Assembly: GCF_000760935.2 (NCBI RefSeq)
Contig: NZ_CP049744.1
Location: 2,407,001-2,471,000 of the forward strand
Direction of reading: 5' to 3'
DNA: 64,000 bases
Origin: Rhodococcoides fascians A25f
GTDB lineage: Bacteria; Actinomycetota; Actinomycetes; Mycobacteriales; Mycobacteriaceae
Part shown: positions 14,478-22,459 of the stretch, piece after piece
How positions within the stretch are numbered: the stretch's first letter is position 1
Layout of the letters: every line of letters begins with the position of its first letter
Made by a program: the position numbers and the translations under genes
Notes under the pieces: model-generated
What the model was told of the DNA's origin: nothing
What the model saw: only the letters and a program-made list of their open reading frames with translations
Database searches by the model: none

Positions 14478-17297
14478 CTACGCCGAACCGGTGTCGGCGA
14501 ACGACGTCGGAGCTGCAGTCACGTCGTCGATCTTGTACTTCTCCGCGGCCTCGACAGCCTTGGACTTGTCGATCTCACCGGATGCTGCAAGGGCCGACAG
14601 CGTGGCGACGACGATCGACTCGGCGTCGACGTTGAACACCCGACGCGCGGCCGGACGGGTATCGGAGAACCCGAAGCCGTCGGTGCCGAGAGTGACGTAA
14701 TCGCCCGGAACCCACTGGCGAATCTGGTCCGGCACTGCACGCATCCAATCCGAGGACGCGACGACCGGGCCGTTGGCGTCGGCGAGCGCCGAGGTGACGA
14801 ACGGAACACGCTTGTCTGCACCGGGATTGCGCAGCGACTCCCGCTCGGCATCGACGCCGTCGCGCCGCAGTTCGCCCCAGGACGTCACCGACCAGACGGC
14901 CGAGCGCACGCCCCACTCCTCGAACAGCAACTCTCGGGCCTTGCGGGCCGAGACCATGCCGACGCCCGACGCCAGCAACTGCGCCTCGGGTCCGTCGCCT
15001 TCCTGCGGAGCAGCGAACCGGTAGATGCCCTTGAGCAAGCCCTCGACGTCGAGGTTCTCCGGCTCGGCCGGCTGCACGTACGGCTCGTTGTACAGGGTGA
15101 TGTAGTAGAAGATGTTCTCGCCGCCGAAGCCCTCGACACCTTCGGTGCCGCCGTACATCCGTCGCAGACCGTCCTTGACGATGTGTGCGATTTCGTAGGA
15201 GAACGCCGGGTCGTAGGCCACAGCCGCCGGGTTGGTCGACGCCAGCAGCAGCGAATGACCATCGGCGTGCTGCAGACCCTCACCGGTCAGGGTGGTGCGG
15301 CCGGCGGTGGCACCGAGGACGAACCCACGAGCCATCTGGTCCGCGGCAGCCCACAGGCCGTCGCCGGTGCGCTGGAAACCGAACATCGAGTAGAAGATGT
15401 ACAGCGGGATCATGACCTCGCCGTGCGTGGCGTACGAGGTACCGACCGCGGTGAACGACGATGTCGAGCCGGCCTCGTTGATGCCCTCGTGCAGGATCTG
15501 ACCGACCGAGCTCTCCTTGTAGGCGAGCATCAGCTCCGAGTCCACCGAGGTGTACAGCTGGCCGTTGCGGTTGTAGATCTTCAGCGACGGGAACCACGAG
15601 TCCATGCCGAACGTGCGGGCCTCGTCGGGGATAATCGGCACGATTCGGTGGCCGATCTCCTTGTCTCGCAACAGCTCTTTCATGACGCGCACGAGCGCCA
15701 TGGTGGTGGCGACTTCCTGCTTGCCGGAGCCCTTGCGGAGTGTCTTGTACGTGTCGTCGCTCGGCTGCGGCAGCGGCTTGACGTCGACGCGCCGCTCAGG
15801 GACGAATCCGCCGAGCTTGGCACGCCGATCGAGCATGTACTGGATCTCGGGAGCGTCCGCACCGGGGTGGTAGTACGGCGGCATGTAGGGATCCTTCTCG
15901 AGCTCCTCGTCGGAGATCGGGATGTGCTGAATGTCGCGGAACGTCTTGAGATCGTCCAGCGTCAGCTTCTTCATCTGGTGCGTGGCATTGCGACCCTCGA
16001 AGTGCTTGCCGAGGGTGTAGCCCTTGATGGTGTGCGCCAGGATGACCGTCGGCTGGCCCTTGTGTGCCATCGCTGCCGCGTAGGCAGCGTGCACCTTGCG
16101 GTAGTCGTGGCCGCCGCGCTTGAGATTCCAGATCTCGGCGTCGGACAGATCCGCTACGAGCTCTTTGGTGCGGGGATCGCGGCCGAAGAAGTTGTCGCGG
16201 ACGTAGCTGCCGTCGTTGGCCTTGTACGTCTGGAAGTCACCGTCGGGGGTGGTGTTCATGAGGTTGACGAGCGCGCCGTCGCGGTCCTTGTGCAGCAGCG
16301 AGTCCCACTCGCGGCCCCAGACGACCTTGATGACGTTCCAGCCGGCTCCGCGGAAGAACGACTCCAGTTCCTGGATGATCTTGCCGTTACCGCGCACCGG
16401 GCCGTCGAGACGCTGCAGGTTGCAGTTGACGACGAACGTGAGGTTGTCCAGACCCTCGGTCGCAGCGACGTGCGCAAGTCCACGTGATTCCGGCTCGTCC
16501 ATCTCGCCGTCGCCGAGGTACGCCCACACGTGCTGATCGGAGGTGTCCTTGATGCCGCGGTCGTTCAGGTAATGGTTGAAGCGAGCCTGGTAGATGGCGT
16601 TCATCGGGCCGAGGCCCATCGACACCGTCGGGAACTCCCAGAAATCCTGCATCAGACGCGGGTGCGGGTACGACGGCAGTCCACCGCCCTCGGACTCGTG
16701 GCTGGCCTCCTGACGGAAGCCGTCCATGCGCTCGGCCGGGATACGGCCCTCGAGGAACGCGCGGGCATAGATGCCGGGGGAGGCGTGACCCTGGATGAAG
16801 ATGTGGTCGCCGCCGCCCGGGTGATCCTTGCCGCGGAAGAAGTGGTTGAAGCCGACCTCGTAGAGCGCTGCGGAGGACGCGTAGGTGGAGATGTGTCCGC
16901 CGACGCCGACGCCGGGACGCTGCGCGCGGTGCACCATGATGGCCGCGTTCCAGCGGATCCAGGCACGGTAGCGGCGTTCCATCGACTCGTCGCCGGGAAA
17001 CCACGGCTCGTTCTCGGTGGGGATCGTGTTGACGTAATCCGTAGACGTCAAGGACGGCAGCGCAACCCGGCGCTCGCCGGCGCGCTCGAGCAACCTGAGC
17101 ATCAGGTAGCGAGCGCGGTTGGGGCCGGACCTCTCCAACAAGCCGTCGAACGATTCGATCCACTCGTTGGTCTCGTCGTTGTCGATATCGGGCAGGTACG
17201 ACGCGACACCCTCACGGATGACGCGGACCCGGCCGTCCGAGCCCTTCTTGCCTGCAGACGATGTGTTCTGCCGTTCGCCGCTGTTCACTTCGGACAA
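14478..17297 (-). CDS. aceE: pyruvate dehydrogenase E1 component AceE (homodimeric type)
   Basis: The product has about 939 aa and is a thiamine-diphosphate enzyme. It decarboxylates pyruvate and passes the acetyl group to E2 lipoate in the pyruvate dehydrogenase complex. The ThDP motif starts at [10 protein letters not shown] and ends at V-V-N-C-N-L-Q. The conserved [16 protein letters not shown] and [10 protein letters not shown] segments are present. The start is a choice. The TTG at 17297 has AGGAG exactly 8 bases upstream, whereas the GTG at 17306 overlaps that site and is unlikely. It stands alone, divergent from the DUF3052 gene, and is followed by mabR. Confidence 0.94.
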   Translation of the reverse strand: MSEVNSGERQNTSSAGKKGSDGRVRVIREGVASYLPDIDNDETNEWIESFDGLLERSGPNRARYLMLRLLERAGERRVALPSLTSTDYVNTIPTENEPWFPGDESMERRYRAWIRWNAAIMVHRAQRPGVGVGGHISTYASSAALYEVGFNHFFRGKDHPGGGDHIFIQGHASPGIYARAFLEGRIPAERMDGFRQEASHESEGGGLPSYPHPRLMQDFWEFPTVSMGLGPMNAIYQARFNHYLNDRGIKDTSDQHVWAYLGDGEMDEPESRGLAHVAATEGLDNLTFVVNCNLQRLDGPVRGNGKIIQELESFFRGAGWNVIKVVWGREWDSLLHKDRDGALVNLMNTTPDGDFQTYKANDGSYVRDNFFGRDPRTKELVADLSDAEIWNLKRGGHDYRKVHAAYAAAMAHKGQPTVILAHTIKGYTLGKHFEGRNATHQMKKLTLDDLKTFRDIQHIPISDEELEKDPYMPPYYHPGADAPEIQYMLDRRAKLGGFVPERRVDVKPLPQPSDDTYKTLRKGSGKQEVATTMALVRVMKELLRDKEIGHRIVPIIPDEARTFGMDSWFPSLKIYNRNGQLYTSVDSELMLAYKESSVGQILHEGINEAGSTSSFTAVGTSYATHGEVMIPLYIFYSMFGFQRTGDGLWAAADQMARGFVLGATAGRTTLTGEGLQHADGHSLLLASTNPAAVAYDPAFSYEIAHIVKDGLRRMYGGTEGVEGFGGENIFYYITLYNEPYVQPAEPENLDVEGLLKGIYRFAAPQEGDGPEAQLLASGVGMVSARKARELLFEEWGVRSAVWSVTSWGELRRDGVDAERESLRNPGADKRVPFVTSALADANGPVVASSDWMRAVPDQIRQWVPGDYVTLGTDGFGFSDTRPAARRVFNVDAESIVVATLSALAASGEIDKSKAVEAAEKYKIDDVTAAPTSFADTGSA

Positions 17298-17555
17298 CGT
17301 GTGCACTCCTCAATGTGGCGGACGCTCGGTGTGGCGCCCGGTCCCGGTAGACCCGCCCCTGTGACGGCGGTCTACTTTCCTCGTTCTCGTGATTCCTCCC
17401 CAATCCTGCTACATCTTGTTGGTTCTGGTAGTACAGAGGTCCAATACCCACCAGTAGAAATTTATGTACTCAATTTCGGCGCGGTCAGCTTGCGCGAACG
17501 GCTTCAACACTGTTCGCTTTGTCTACTGCACCCACAATTCAAGGAGGTCACCACC

Positions 17556-17978
17556 GTGGTCGCCGCGGCGGACGCTCAGAACTACGCTCAGAAACTTGGC
17601 ATAACTCGCGACATGGTCGTACAGGAGCTGGGCTGGGACGAGGACACCGACGATGATCTGCGCGCCGACGTAGAAGATGCGATCGGTGGGGAGACCCTCG
17701 ACGAGGATTCCGACGAGGTGATCGATGTTGTGCTGCTGTGGTGGCGCGACGGAGACGGTGACCTGGTCGATGCACTCATGGATGCAATCGGTCCGCTCTC
17801 GGACGATGGCATCGTGTGGGTCCTCAGCCCCAAGACCGGCATGTCCGGTCATGTCGAACCCAGCGAGATTGCCGAATCCGCCCCGACCGCAGGATTGACG
17901 CAGACCTCTGCGGCAAATCTCGGCGACTGGATCGGAAGTCGATTGGTTCAGCCCAAGACTCCTGCCACCAAGCGGTAG
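17556..17978 (+). CDS. DUF3052 family protein (Rv2239c-like)
   Basis: The 140-aa acidic protein is read from a GTG with a perfect AAGGAGG 8 bases upstream. Conserved features are Y-A-Q-K-L-G-I near the start, W-D-E-D-T-D-D-D-L, V-L-L-W-W-R-D-G-D-G-D-L-V-D-A-L, and V-L-S-P-K-T-G. The family is universal in actinobacteria, and its biochemical role is unknown. Its gene lies between aceE and ahpE in M. tuberculosis too. It is followed after 31 bases by ahpE, so the two are probably co-transcribed. The protein is soluble, with no signal or membrane segment. Confidence 0.88.
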   Translation: MVAAADAQNYAQKLGITRDMVVQELGWDEDTDDDLRADVEDAIGGETLDEDSDEVIDVVLLWWRDGDGDLVDALMDAIGPLSDDGIVWVLSPKTGMSGHVEPSEIAESAPTAGLTQTSAANLGDWIGSRLVQPKTPATKR

Positions 17979-18009
17979 GCCGATGCTCGACACAGGAAGA
18001 CGGTTCTAG

Positions 18010-18471
18010 ATGCCGATCGAGGTTGGCGCGGTTGCGCCCGACTTCACCCTCAAGGACCAGAACAACCAACTGGTCACGTTGTCGTCGTACAGGAACGTGA
18101 AAAACGTTCTGCTCGTGTTCTATCCACTGGCTTTCACCGGCACGTGCCAGGGCGAGCTGTGCAAAGTGCGCGACGAGCTACCGACGTTCGAGAACGACGA
18201 CACCGCGATCCTGGCGATCTCGGTGGGTCCGCCTCCGACCCACAAGATCTGGGCTGCAGAACAGGGTTACACCTTTCCGCTGCTGTCCGACTTCTGGCCA
18301 CACGGTGAAGTGGCTCAGGCGTACGGCGTGTTCAACGACAGCGCAGGATTCGCCAATCGCGGAACGTTCGTCGTCGACAAGTCCGGAATCATCAGATTCG
18401 CCGAAATGAACGGTCCCGGGGAAGCCCGAGACAGTTCATCGTGGTCCGAGGCACTCGCACAGGTGAACTGA
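18010..18471 (+). CDS. ahpE: peroxiredoxin AhpE, with an extra cysteine
   Basis: The 153-aa peroxiredoxin reduces peroxides and peroxynitrite through C46 in P-L-A-F-T-G-T-C (motif P-x3-T-x2-C). The region I-S-V-G-P-P-P-T-H-K-I-W and L-L-S-D-F-W-P-H-G are AhpE signatures, and length equals M. tuberculosis AhpE. That enzyme is 1-Cys, with Asp in the position where this protein has C51 (C-Q-G-E-L-C). C51 sits on the same helix as C46 and might act as a resolving cysteine, as in atypical 2-Cys Prxs (inference). The gene is in an apparent operon with the DUF3052 gene. Confidence 0.92.
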   Translation: MPIEVGAVAPDFTLKDQNNQLVTLSSYRNVKNVLLVFYPLAFTGTCQGELCKVRDELPTFENDDTAILAISVGPPPTHKIWAAEQGYTFPLLSDFWPHGEVAQAYGVFNDSAGFANRGTFVVDKSGIIRFAEMNGPGEARDSSSWSEALAQVN

Positions 18472-18558
18472 CCTGCGGAATTGTAGTTAGAGATCAGACA
18501 CGATAAATTTCTCCAAGCGTTCCGGTGGCCCGGGGTTGTCCCCAGGCCACCGGTACTC

Positions 18559-18633
18559 GGGCGTATAGCTCAGCGGTAGAGCTCTGGTTTTACACACCAG
18601 CGGTCGGGGGTTCGAACCCCTCTGCGCCCACCA
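18559..18633 (+). tRNA. tRNA-Val (UAC anticodon)
   Basis: A full cloverleaf is visible. The acceptor is GGGCGTA/TGCGCCC followed by ACCA, so CCA is encoded. The D-arm is GCTCAGCGGTAGAGC. The anticodon stem is CTGGT/ACCAG with loop TTTACAC, and the T-arm is GGGGG-TTCGAAC-CCCTC with one mismatch. The anticodon UAC reads valine codons. Its 3' 48 bases recur at 22412-22459, marking it as an integration target. Confidence 0.95.
18586..18633. repeat. att direct repeat, tRNA copy
   Basis: This is the 48-bp sequence from the anticodon loop to the CCA end of tRNA-Val. It matches 22412-22459 except at two positions (18595 and 18605). It restores an intact tRNA after integration, as expected for the tRNA-side attachment site. 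Confidence 0.8.
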
Positions 18634-18792
18634 ATGTTTCCCCAGGTTAGAGGCTCGCGGCAGGATTAAAGCCAGTCCGGCAATCCGTGCAGTCCGCAGT
18701 GAGAATCCCTACGGTTCGTATCTGTCCGCTACCGATGTGTTCGCCCACGTTCATTCGAATGCCGCATCGAGCCGGCCTAGATCGACGCGTGG

Positions 18793-18990
18793 GTGCGCAA
18801 GATCGACACAGAGTCGAGCGGTAACCCGCACATCGCGCAGCAGATCGTCAACGGCACCGGCGAGGCAGCCGATCCGCTCATCGGCACTGTCAACACGGGC
18901 ATGAGCAAGAACGAAGTGACTACCGCGATCGGCGACGCGACCAACTGCGCGATGCGGCGAACCGAACAGGGAAGGACCAGGACGCGATAG
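18793..18990 (+). pseudogene. short remnant, possibly of a phage lysozyme-like/tape-measure protein
   Basis: A 65-codon frame opens with V-R-K-I-D-T-E-S-S-G-N-P-H-I-A-Q-Q-I-V. This recalls the start of soluble-lytic-transglycosylase domains in phage tape-measure proteins (E-S-S-G-N-P). An in-frame TAG lies just before it, and the downstream part loses the domain. It is probably a fragment left by an earlier phage or element. It could also be chance. The remaining DNA between the tRNA and the next gene shows nothing else. Confidence 0.3.
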
Positions 18991-19029
18991 CTGCAAGAGT
19001 TTGTCGGTGGTCGCAACTAGTCTGGTTTC

Positions 19030-19905
19030 GTGACCGAAATTGCCGCAGCGGACTACCGACACCCCAAGTGCTACGCCAACACTGGGGGAGGATGCTCGAC
19101 CAAGATCTCGGGCGAGCACTACATCTCTCATGGCCTGATCAAGCTCTACAGCTTCGATGATCCCAACGCGACGATCCGGCATGACAACGGCCTAGGCGTC
19201 CGGCGGTTCGTCCAGCCGAAGAAGTTCGTCGCGAATGTCCTGTGCGAGACGCACAACAACGGTTTATCGGATGCCGACAAAGCAGCTATCAAGCTTGCGA
19301 CATTCCTCCGCGCAATTGCTTTGCGCTACCGGGGCGGCGCAGGCGATTGGGGAGAAGTCGAGTCGGTCGAGATCTCCGGCGATGATTTTCAGCGGTGGGT
19401 GCTGAAATTACTCCTTACGCACGCTGCGGGGAATGCCTTCGGCTCCGACGGAGTCGCGGTCGAAAGCCCGATTATCGATGACTCTATCCATCTCCTGCTC
19501 GACCGCGCAGCATGGCCTCGGACCTGGGGACTTTACGTCGCCGCTGACACCGGTCACCAGCATCTCAAGTTCGACCCCTTCTCGCGGGTCGAGACCGTAA
19601 CCACCGACTGGTGTAACGCGTACCCAATGTTCGGCAACGAAGGCAACGCCATGCGGGGAGGACTCGTCGAGCTGGCGGGTGTTGGTTTCGGCTTGAGTTT
19701 GTTTAATCCGGGACGCCGGAACCGGCTGCATCGTGCTGTGGGACTGAGACGCCGCTTCGACGATCCGCGGAATCCTGCGCGAGGAACGGTCCAGAAGCCG
19801 AAGTACATTGCGTGGGTGCGCGACGGGGTCGAAAAGCGCATTAACTTCGCTTGGAACGACCAGCACGAGAACAAGAGCGTCACTTACACGATGAGGACGG
19901 CATGA
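19030..19905 (+). CDS. HNH-like zinc-motif protein of the island (candidate nuclease)
   Basis: The product has 291 aa. The N-terminal 90 residues carry C14-x7-C22-x6-E29-H30 and C72-x2-H75-N76-N77-x2-S-x2-D. This spacing is that of HNH-type treble-clef nucleases (C..C, E-H, C..H-N). The remaining 200 residues are not recognised and may bind a target. There is no signal peptide. The GTG start lies 6 bases after a TAGTCT box, so a leaderless mRNA is possible. The stop overlaps the start of a small membrane protein gene (ATGA), so the two are expected to act together. Nuclease activity and a defence role are inference. It could also be a non-catalytic zinc-binding protein. Confidence 0.65.
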   Translation: MTEIAAADYRHPKCYANTGGGCSTKISGEHYISHGLIKLYSFDDPNATIRHDNGLGVRRFVQPKKFVANVLCETHNNGLSDADKAAIKLATFLRAIALRYRGGAGDWGEVESVEISGDDFQRWVLKLLLTHAAGNAFGSDGVAVESPIIDDSIHLLLDRAAWPRTWGLYVAADTGHQHLKFDPFSRVETVTTDWCNAYPMFGNEGNAMRGGLVELAGVGFGLSLFNPGRRNRLHRAVGLRRRFDDPRNPARGTVQKPKYIAWVRDGVEKRINFAWNDQHENKSVTYTMRTA

Positions 19906-20381
19906 TCGACCCCGTATGGGCTGGCGTCGTGGGTACCGCGGTAGGCGCTGTTGCGGGTAGTGCAGCGTCCCTACTCGCTCCGCTAATCAACTGGCGAACC
20001 GAGAAGAAGCGCCTTGGCGTCGAGAAAGATAACGCGAAGGAGCTCGCGGATCACCAACACACACTCGACCTCTCGCGGATCCAGCGCGAGGCTGAAGCCT
20101 CCGAGCTCGAGGCGAAACGTGTATGGATCGCACAGTGGCGGGAGGGTGTCGCAGAAGCGACGACGAACTACCATGACGCGAGCCGACGGGCGAGCGTGCA
20201 CTTGAGGCCGCTTGCTGGCGTCCCCTGGTTCGAAACCCTTCGGCCGCATCTGGACGAAACCAATCTTCAGATTGCGGTCGACTTTCTTCAGCCGGTTTTC
20301 GTTGAGATCGACGAACAGAAGTCCAAGGCCTTGTCGGATGAGATCACTCGAATCGCTCGCCAATGGCACGTGTACGAGTAG
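19902..20381 (+). CDS. small membrane-anchored coiled-coil protein, coupled to the HNH-like gene
   Basis: The product has 159 aa. Residues 4-28 form one hydrophobic helix rich in G and A (V-W-A-G-V-V-G-T-A-V-G-A-V-A-G). A highly charged helix follows (about 32-95, E-K-K-R-L-G-V-E-K-D-N-A-K-E-L), likely a cytoplasmic coiled coil. The C-terminal part includes P-W-F-E-T-L-R-P-H-L. Small membrane proteins with this layout are common in mobile islands in my recollection, with no known function. The ATG overlaps the stop of the HNH-like gene. A strong terminator follows, so the two genes form a closed transcription unit. It may place the HNH protein at the membrane. Confidence 0.7.
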   Translation: MIDPVWAGVVGTAVGAVAGSAASLLAPLINWRTEKKRLGVEKDNAKELADHQHTLDLSRIQREAEASELEAKRVWIAQWREGVAEATTNYHDASRRASVHLRPLAGVPWFETLRPHLDETNLQIAVDFLQPVFVEIDEQKSKALSDEITRIARQWHVYE

Positions 20382-20387
20382 CAGAAC

Positions 20388-20425
20388 GGCCCCGCCTCAA
20401 CCGGGAGATCAAGGGCGGGGCCTTT
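20388..20425 (+). terminator. rho-independent terminator of the HNH/membrane operon
   Basis: GGCCCCGCC and GGCGGGGCC form a perfect 9-bp GC stem with a 17-base loop and are followed by TTT. It begins 7 bases after the stop of the membrane-protein gene. From here to 20600 I see no gene or clear signal. Confidence 0.75.
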
Positions 20426-20600
20426 CCACAAACATCGCGTAGCTGCAGCCCGCGGTGTTGGGATCTGTAGTGCCCGACACCCCGGGTCGACGCAAAAACT
20501 TGGAACTGTCTAAGCGCCGAACACAACCGTCGACACGCCAGAGCTTTCGCCTCCCGGCAGAATGCAACACCTCGACCCCGCTCGCAGGGGGACACTGCGA

Positions 20601-20680
20601 TTGACGCGAACGTGTCACTCGGTACGGTAGCTTCTATCTATATGTTCACCGTTGACGTGACCGGGTTCTACGCGTAACGG
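20601..20680 (+). promoter_or_regulatory. two tandem SigA-like promoters for the 409-aa gene
   Basis: TTGACG at 20601-20606 with TACGGT at 20623-20628 (16-base spacer) is one promoter. TTGACG at 20652-20657 with TAACGG at 20675-20680 (17-base spacer) is the other. Both point toward the 409-aa membrane-protein gene, which starts at 20716. They show that this gene is expressed separately from the HNH pair. Confidence 0.55.
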
Positions 20681-20715
20681 TACGCGAATTAATTGCTTGC
20701 GCTAGATAAAAGTGT

Positions 20716-21945
20716 GTGAGCGTGTTAAACATCGAAAATCCTGTATACGCTCCGCGAGAAGGCTACGATCCTATCCAAGGGTGCTCTCTCCAACAAGCTT
20801 GGGAGTTCGAAATGGCAGCTATTGCGGCGATCACGCTTGACTCAGTCCCGGGAAAAGTCGACGCGATCAAGTTGTACCAGAAGGCGACGTCTGCAGGCTG
20901 GGTCGTATTGGAAAGCTACACAGAAAATGAGGGCGGCTCAGAACCAGTTACAATCTTTTCTAAACCGTTCGACACGCAGGACGACGCTGCCTTTGGCGTG
21001 GCAATACTCGGTGACGATTTAACGGGTTATATCGTACGCGATAATAACTACGACGGCGGCATGGTCTTCCTGAATAATCCGGATCAATCAAACGACACAA
21101 TGCGAGAAATTGCTGGTCGCTTTGAGGGCAAGTTCGACTGGACCGGCCCGTCCGTAGTTGTGAAGCCGACTGCTGCGGCCGGCCCAGATCGATCTGGGCC
21201 GGTAGACGAGCAACCGAAAACGGATGTCACTGAACACGACGAGACTGACAACGCTGAACTGTTCAAACTTCTCTTCGCTGCGCTCGGGGAAGCGAAATCA
21301 GCGAAGTCTGCAGCTGACTACCTAGAAGCGATCTCTTTACCTGTTCTCGCAGCGAACACCTGGAGGTTGGCTACTGACCAGCGACTTGTCAAAGTTCTTG
21401 GAACCTCCGCTGATTCCGATCTGGCGCTAATTGCGCGGGATGTTCTGCGCGTAAGGAATGGGCTTCCAACCGCAGCTGCGGCCGATCGTGAGAAGGCAAT
21501 TTCTTTGAACGATCAGAAGCGTGCCAACTTGTCCAATGATTTTCTCAAAGAGAACGTCAAGCTTGCTAAGTCTGTTGTCGCGCAGCGCGTTCGGTGGACT
21601 GAGTTATCGAATTTCGTCCCCCCTTTCCTAGGCGTTTCGCTGATTTTTTCCGGGATTCTGTCGATCATTGCGTTCCTTTTAACAAGAGATCACCACATCG
21701 ACGGATACCAACTCCCGCTGGTGCTGTTCGTTCTTGCGCTCATTGCAGTATCGCCCTCGGTGCTTTTGCTTCTTGAGAGGCCTCTCCGGGGATTAGACCA
21801 TTGGTCGCCAGGCGGCAAAGTCGAGGACGATGCGAAAGCTGAGAAGGATGAGAAAACGGAAGATCCAGCCGCTCCCGATTCTGTATCTGAGAAAGAAGAA
21901 ACTCCAGTCACCTCGCGTTTGGAAATTAAGATCGTGAGTGATTGA
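20716..21945 (+). CDS. unrecognised 409-aa membrane protein of the island
   Basis: I do not recognise this protein. Residues 1-145 form a mixed alpha/beta domain with a lower-GC codon pattern than the chromosome (many AAT, TTT and AAA codons). Residues of about 175-290 are charged and helical. Two transmembrane helices lie at about 300-325 and 332-353 (S-L-I-F-S-G-I-L-S-I-I-A-F-L-L and V-L-F-V-L-A-L-I-A-V). The last 55 residues are acidic and lysine-rich. Large soluble domains with C-terminal membrane helices occur in effector proteins of defence systems, but nothing here proves this. The GTG start lacks a good ribosome site. It has its own tandem promoters. Confidence 0.65.
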   Translation: MSVLNIENPVYAPREGYDPIQGCSLQQAWEFEMAAIAAITLDSVPGKVDAIKLYQKATSAGWVVLESYTENEGGSEPVTIFSKPFDTQDDAAFGVAILGDDLTGYIVRDNNYDGGMVFLNNPDQSNDTMREIAGRFEGKFDWTGPSVVVKPTAAAGPDRSGPVDEQPKTDVTEHDETDNAELFKLLFAALGEAKSAKSAADYLEAISLPVLAANTWRLATDQRLVKVLGTSADSDLALIARDVLRVRNGLPTAAAADREKAISLNDQKRANLSNDFLKENVKLAKSVVAQRVRWTELSNFVPPFLGVSLIFSGILSIIAFLLTRDHHIDGYQLPLVLFVLALIAVSPSVLLLLERPLRGLDHWSPGGKVEDDAKAEKDEKTEDPAAPDSVSEKEETPVTSRLEIKIVSD

Positions 21946-22010
21946 TTGGTACTGCACCTGGCAGAGTTGAACGCAACTGAGAAAATGCGTCTTGGGGTTT
22001 CACGTACGCG

Positions 22011-22251
22011 GTGGCGAAGACCGGTGGTGCTGACGGATGTCTACATCAAGGCGTCCGGTGCCTTGGCAGGGAAACTGGAGAGGCGGAGTCGCTGTTCGGC
22101 CTAGTCTCTATCGCCTCTTCGGGGCACGCGGCGACGACATCTCGAAGGCACTTTCATCCTCGCCGCGTCATCGTTCAGAAGGCAGGTCGTCGAGTTCGCG
22201 GACTCAATACGCATTGCCTTGTTCATATACGATCCGGCGGGAGAGGTGTGA
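22011..22251 (+). pseudogene. decayed Mrr-type restriction endonuclease fragment
   Basis: Pieces of one protein appear in different frames. V-A-K-T-G-G-A-D-G runs from 22011. After a shift, V-Y-I-K-A-S-G-A-L-A-G-K-L follows at about 22039. After further damage, G-T-F-I-L-A-A-S-S-F-R-R-Q-V-V-E-F-A-D-S, then I-A-L-F-I-Y-D-P-A-G-E-V and a stop. The order fits the Mrr_cat fold, with G-x-D-G-G-x-D around the catalytic Asp and the later V-T-x-x-x-F-x-x-x-A-x-x-A part. The break lies right at the catalytic motif, and the Q-x-K strand is not recoverable. The rest of 21946-22411 shows no intact gene. Confidence 0.45.
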
Positions 22252-22411
22252 GCGGCGAACCAAGGTCGCGCGCAAGTTCCATTGAACAAACGACTGTGCG
22301 GTGAGGGCGTCAATCAAACGGATGATCTGACTGCCTTCGCTGAATCCGGTGACCTCATGCTCCTCGGCCTAGTTCAGAGGTCCGCCAACGAACTAACGGG
22401 GTCCGTGTACC

Positions 22412-22459
22412 GGTTTTACATACCAGCGGTTGGGGGTTCGAACCCCTCTGCGCCCACCA
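22412..22459. repeat. att direct repeat, distal copy of tRNA-Val 3' end
   Basis: These 48 bases repeat the tRNA-Val sequence from the anticodon loop to CCA with two C-to-T differences (22421 and 22431). The 5' half of the tRNA is absent, so this is not a functional tRNA. It ends one base before the monooxygenase stop codon and marks the right boundary of the island. Confidence 0.8.

Larger units (their letters stand above)
18634..22459. mobile_element. 3.8-kb genomic island integrated at tRNA-Val, no integrase
   Basis: The region between the tRNA and the second copy of its 3' end has no counterpart in the conserved gene order. It is locally AT-richer (notably 20600-21950) and contains gene remnants next to intact genes. 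Excision between the two repeats would leave tRNA-Val immediately followed by the 3' end of the monooxygenase gene. No recombinase gene or clear fragment of one is seen. The island is therefore a relic, or was moved by an integrase encoded elsewhere. Confidence 0.75.

Noticed and set aside
22412..22459. A second tRNA-Val gene
   Set aside because: Only the 3' part is present. The acceptor 5' strand and D-arm are missing, so it is an attachment-site copy.
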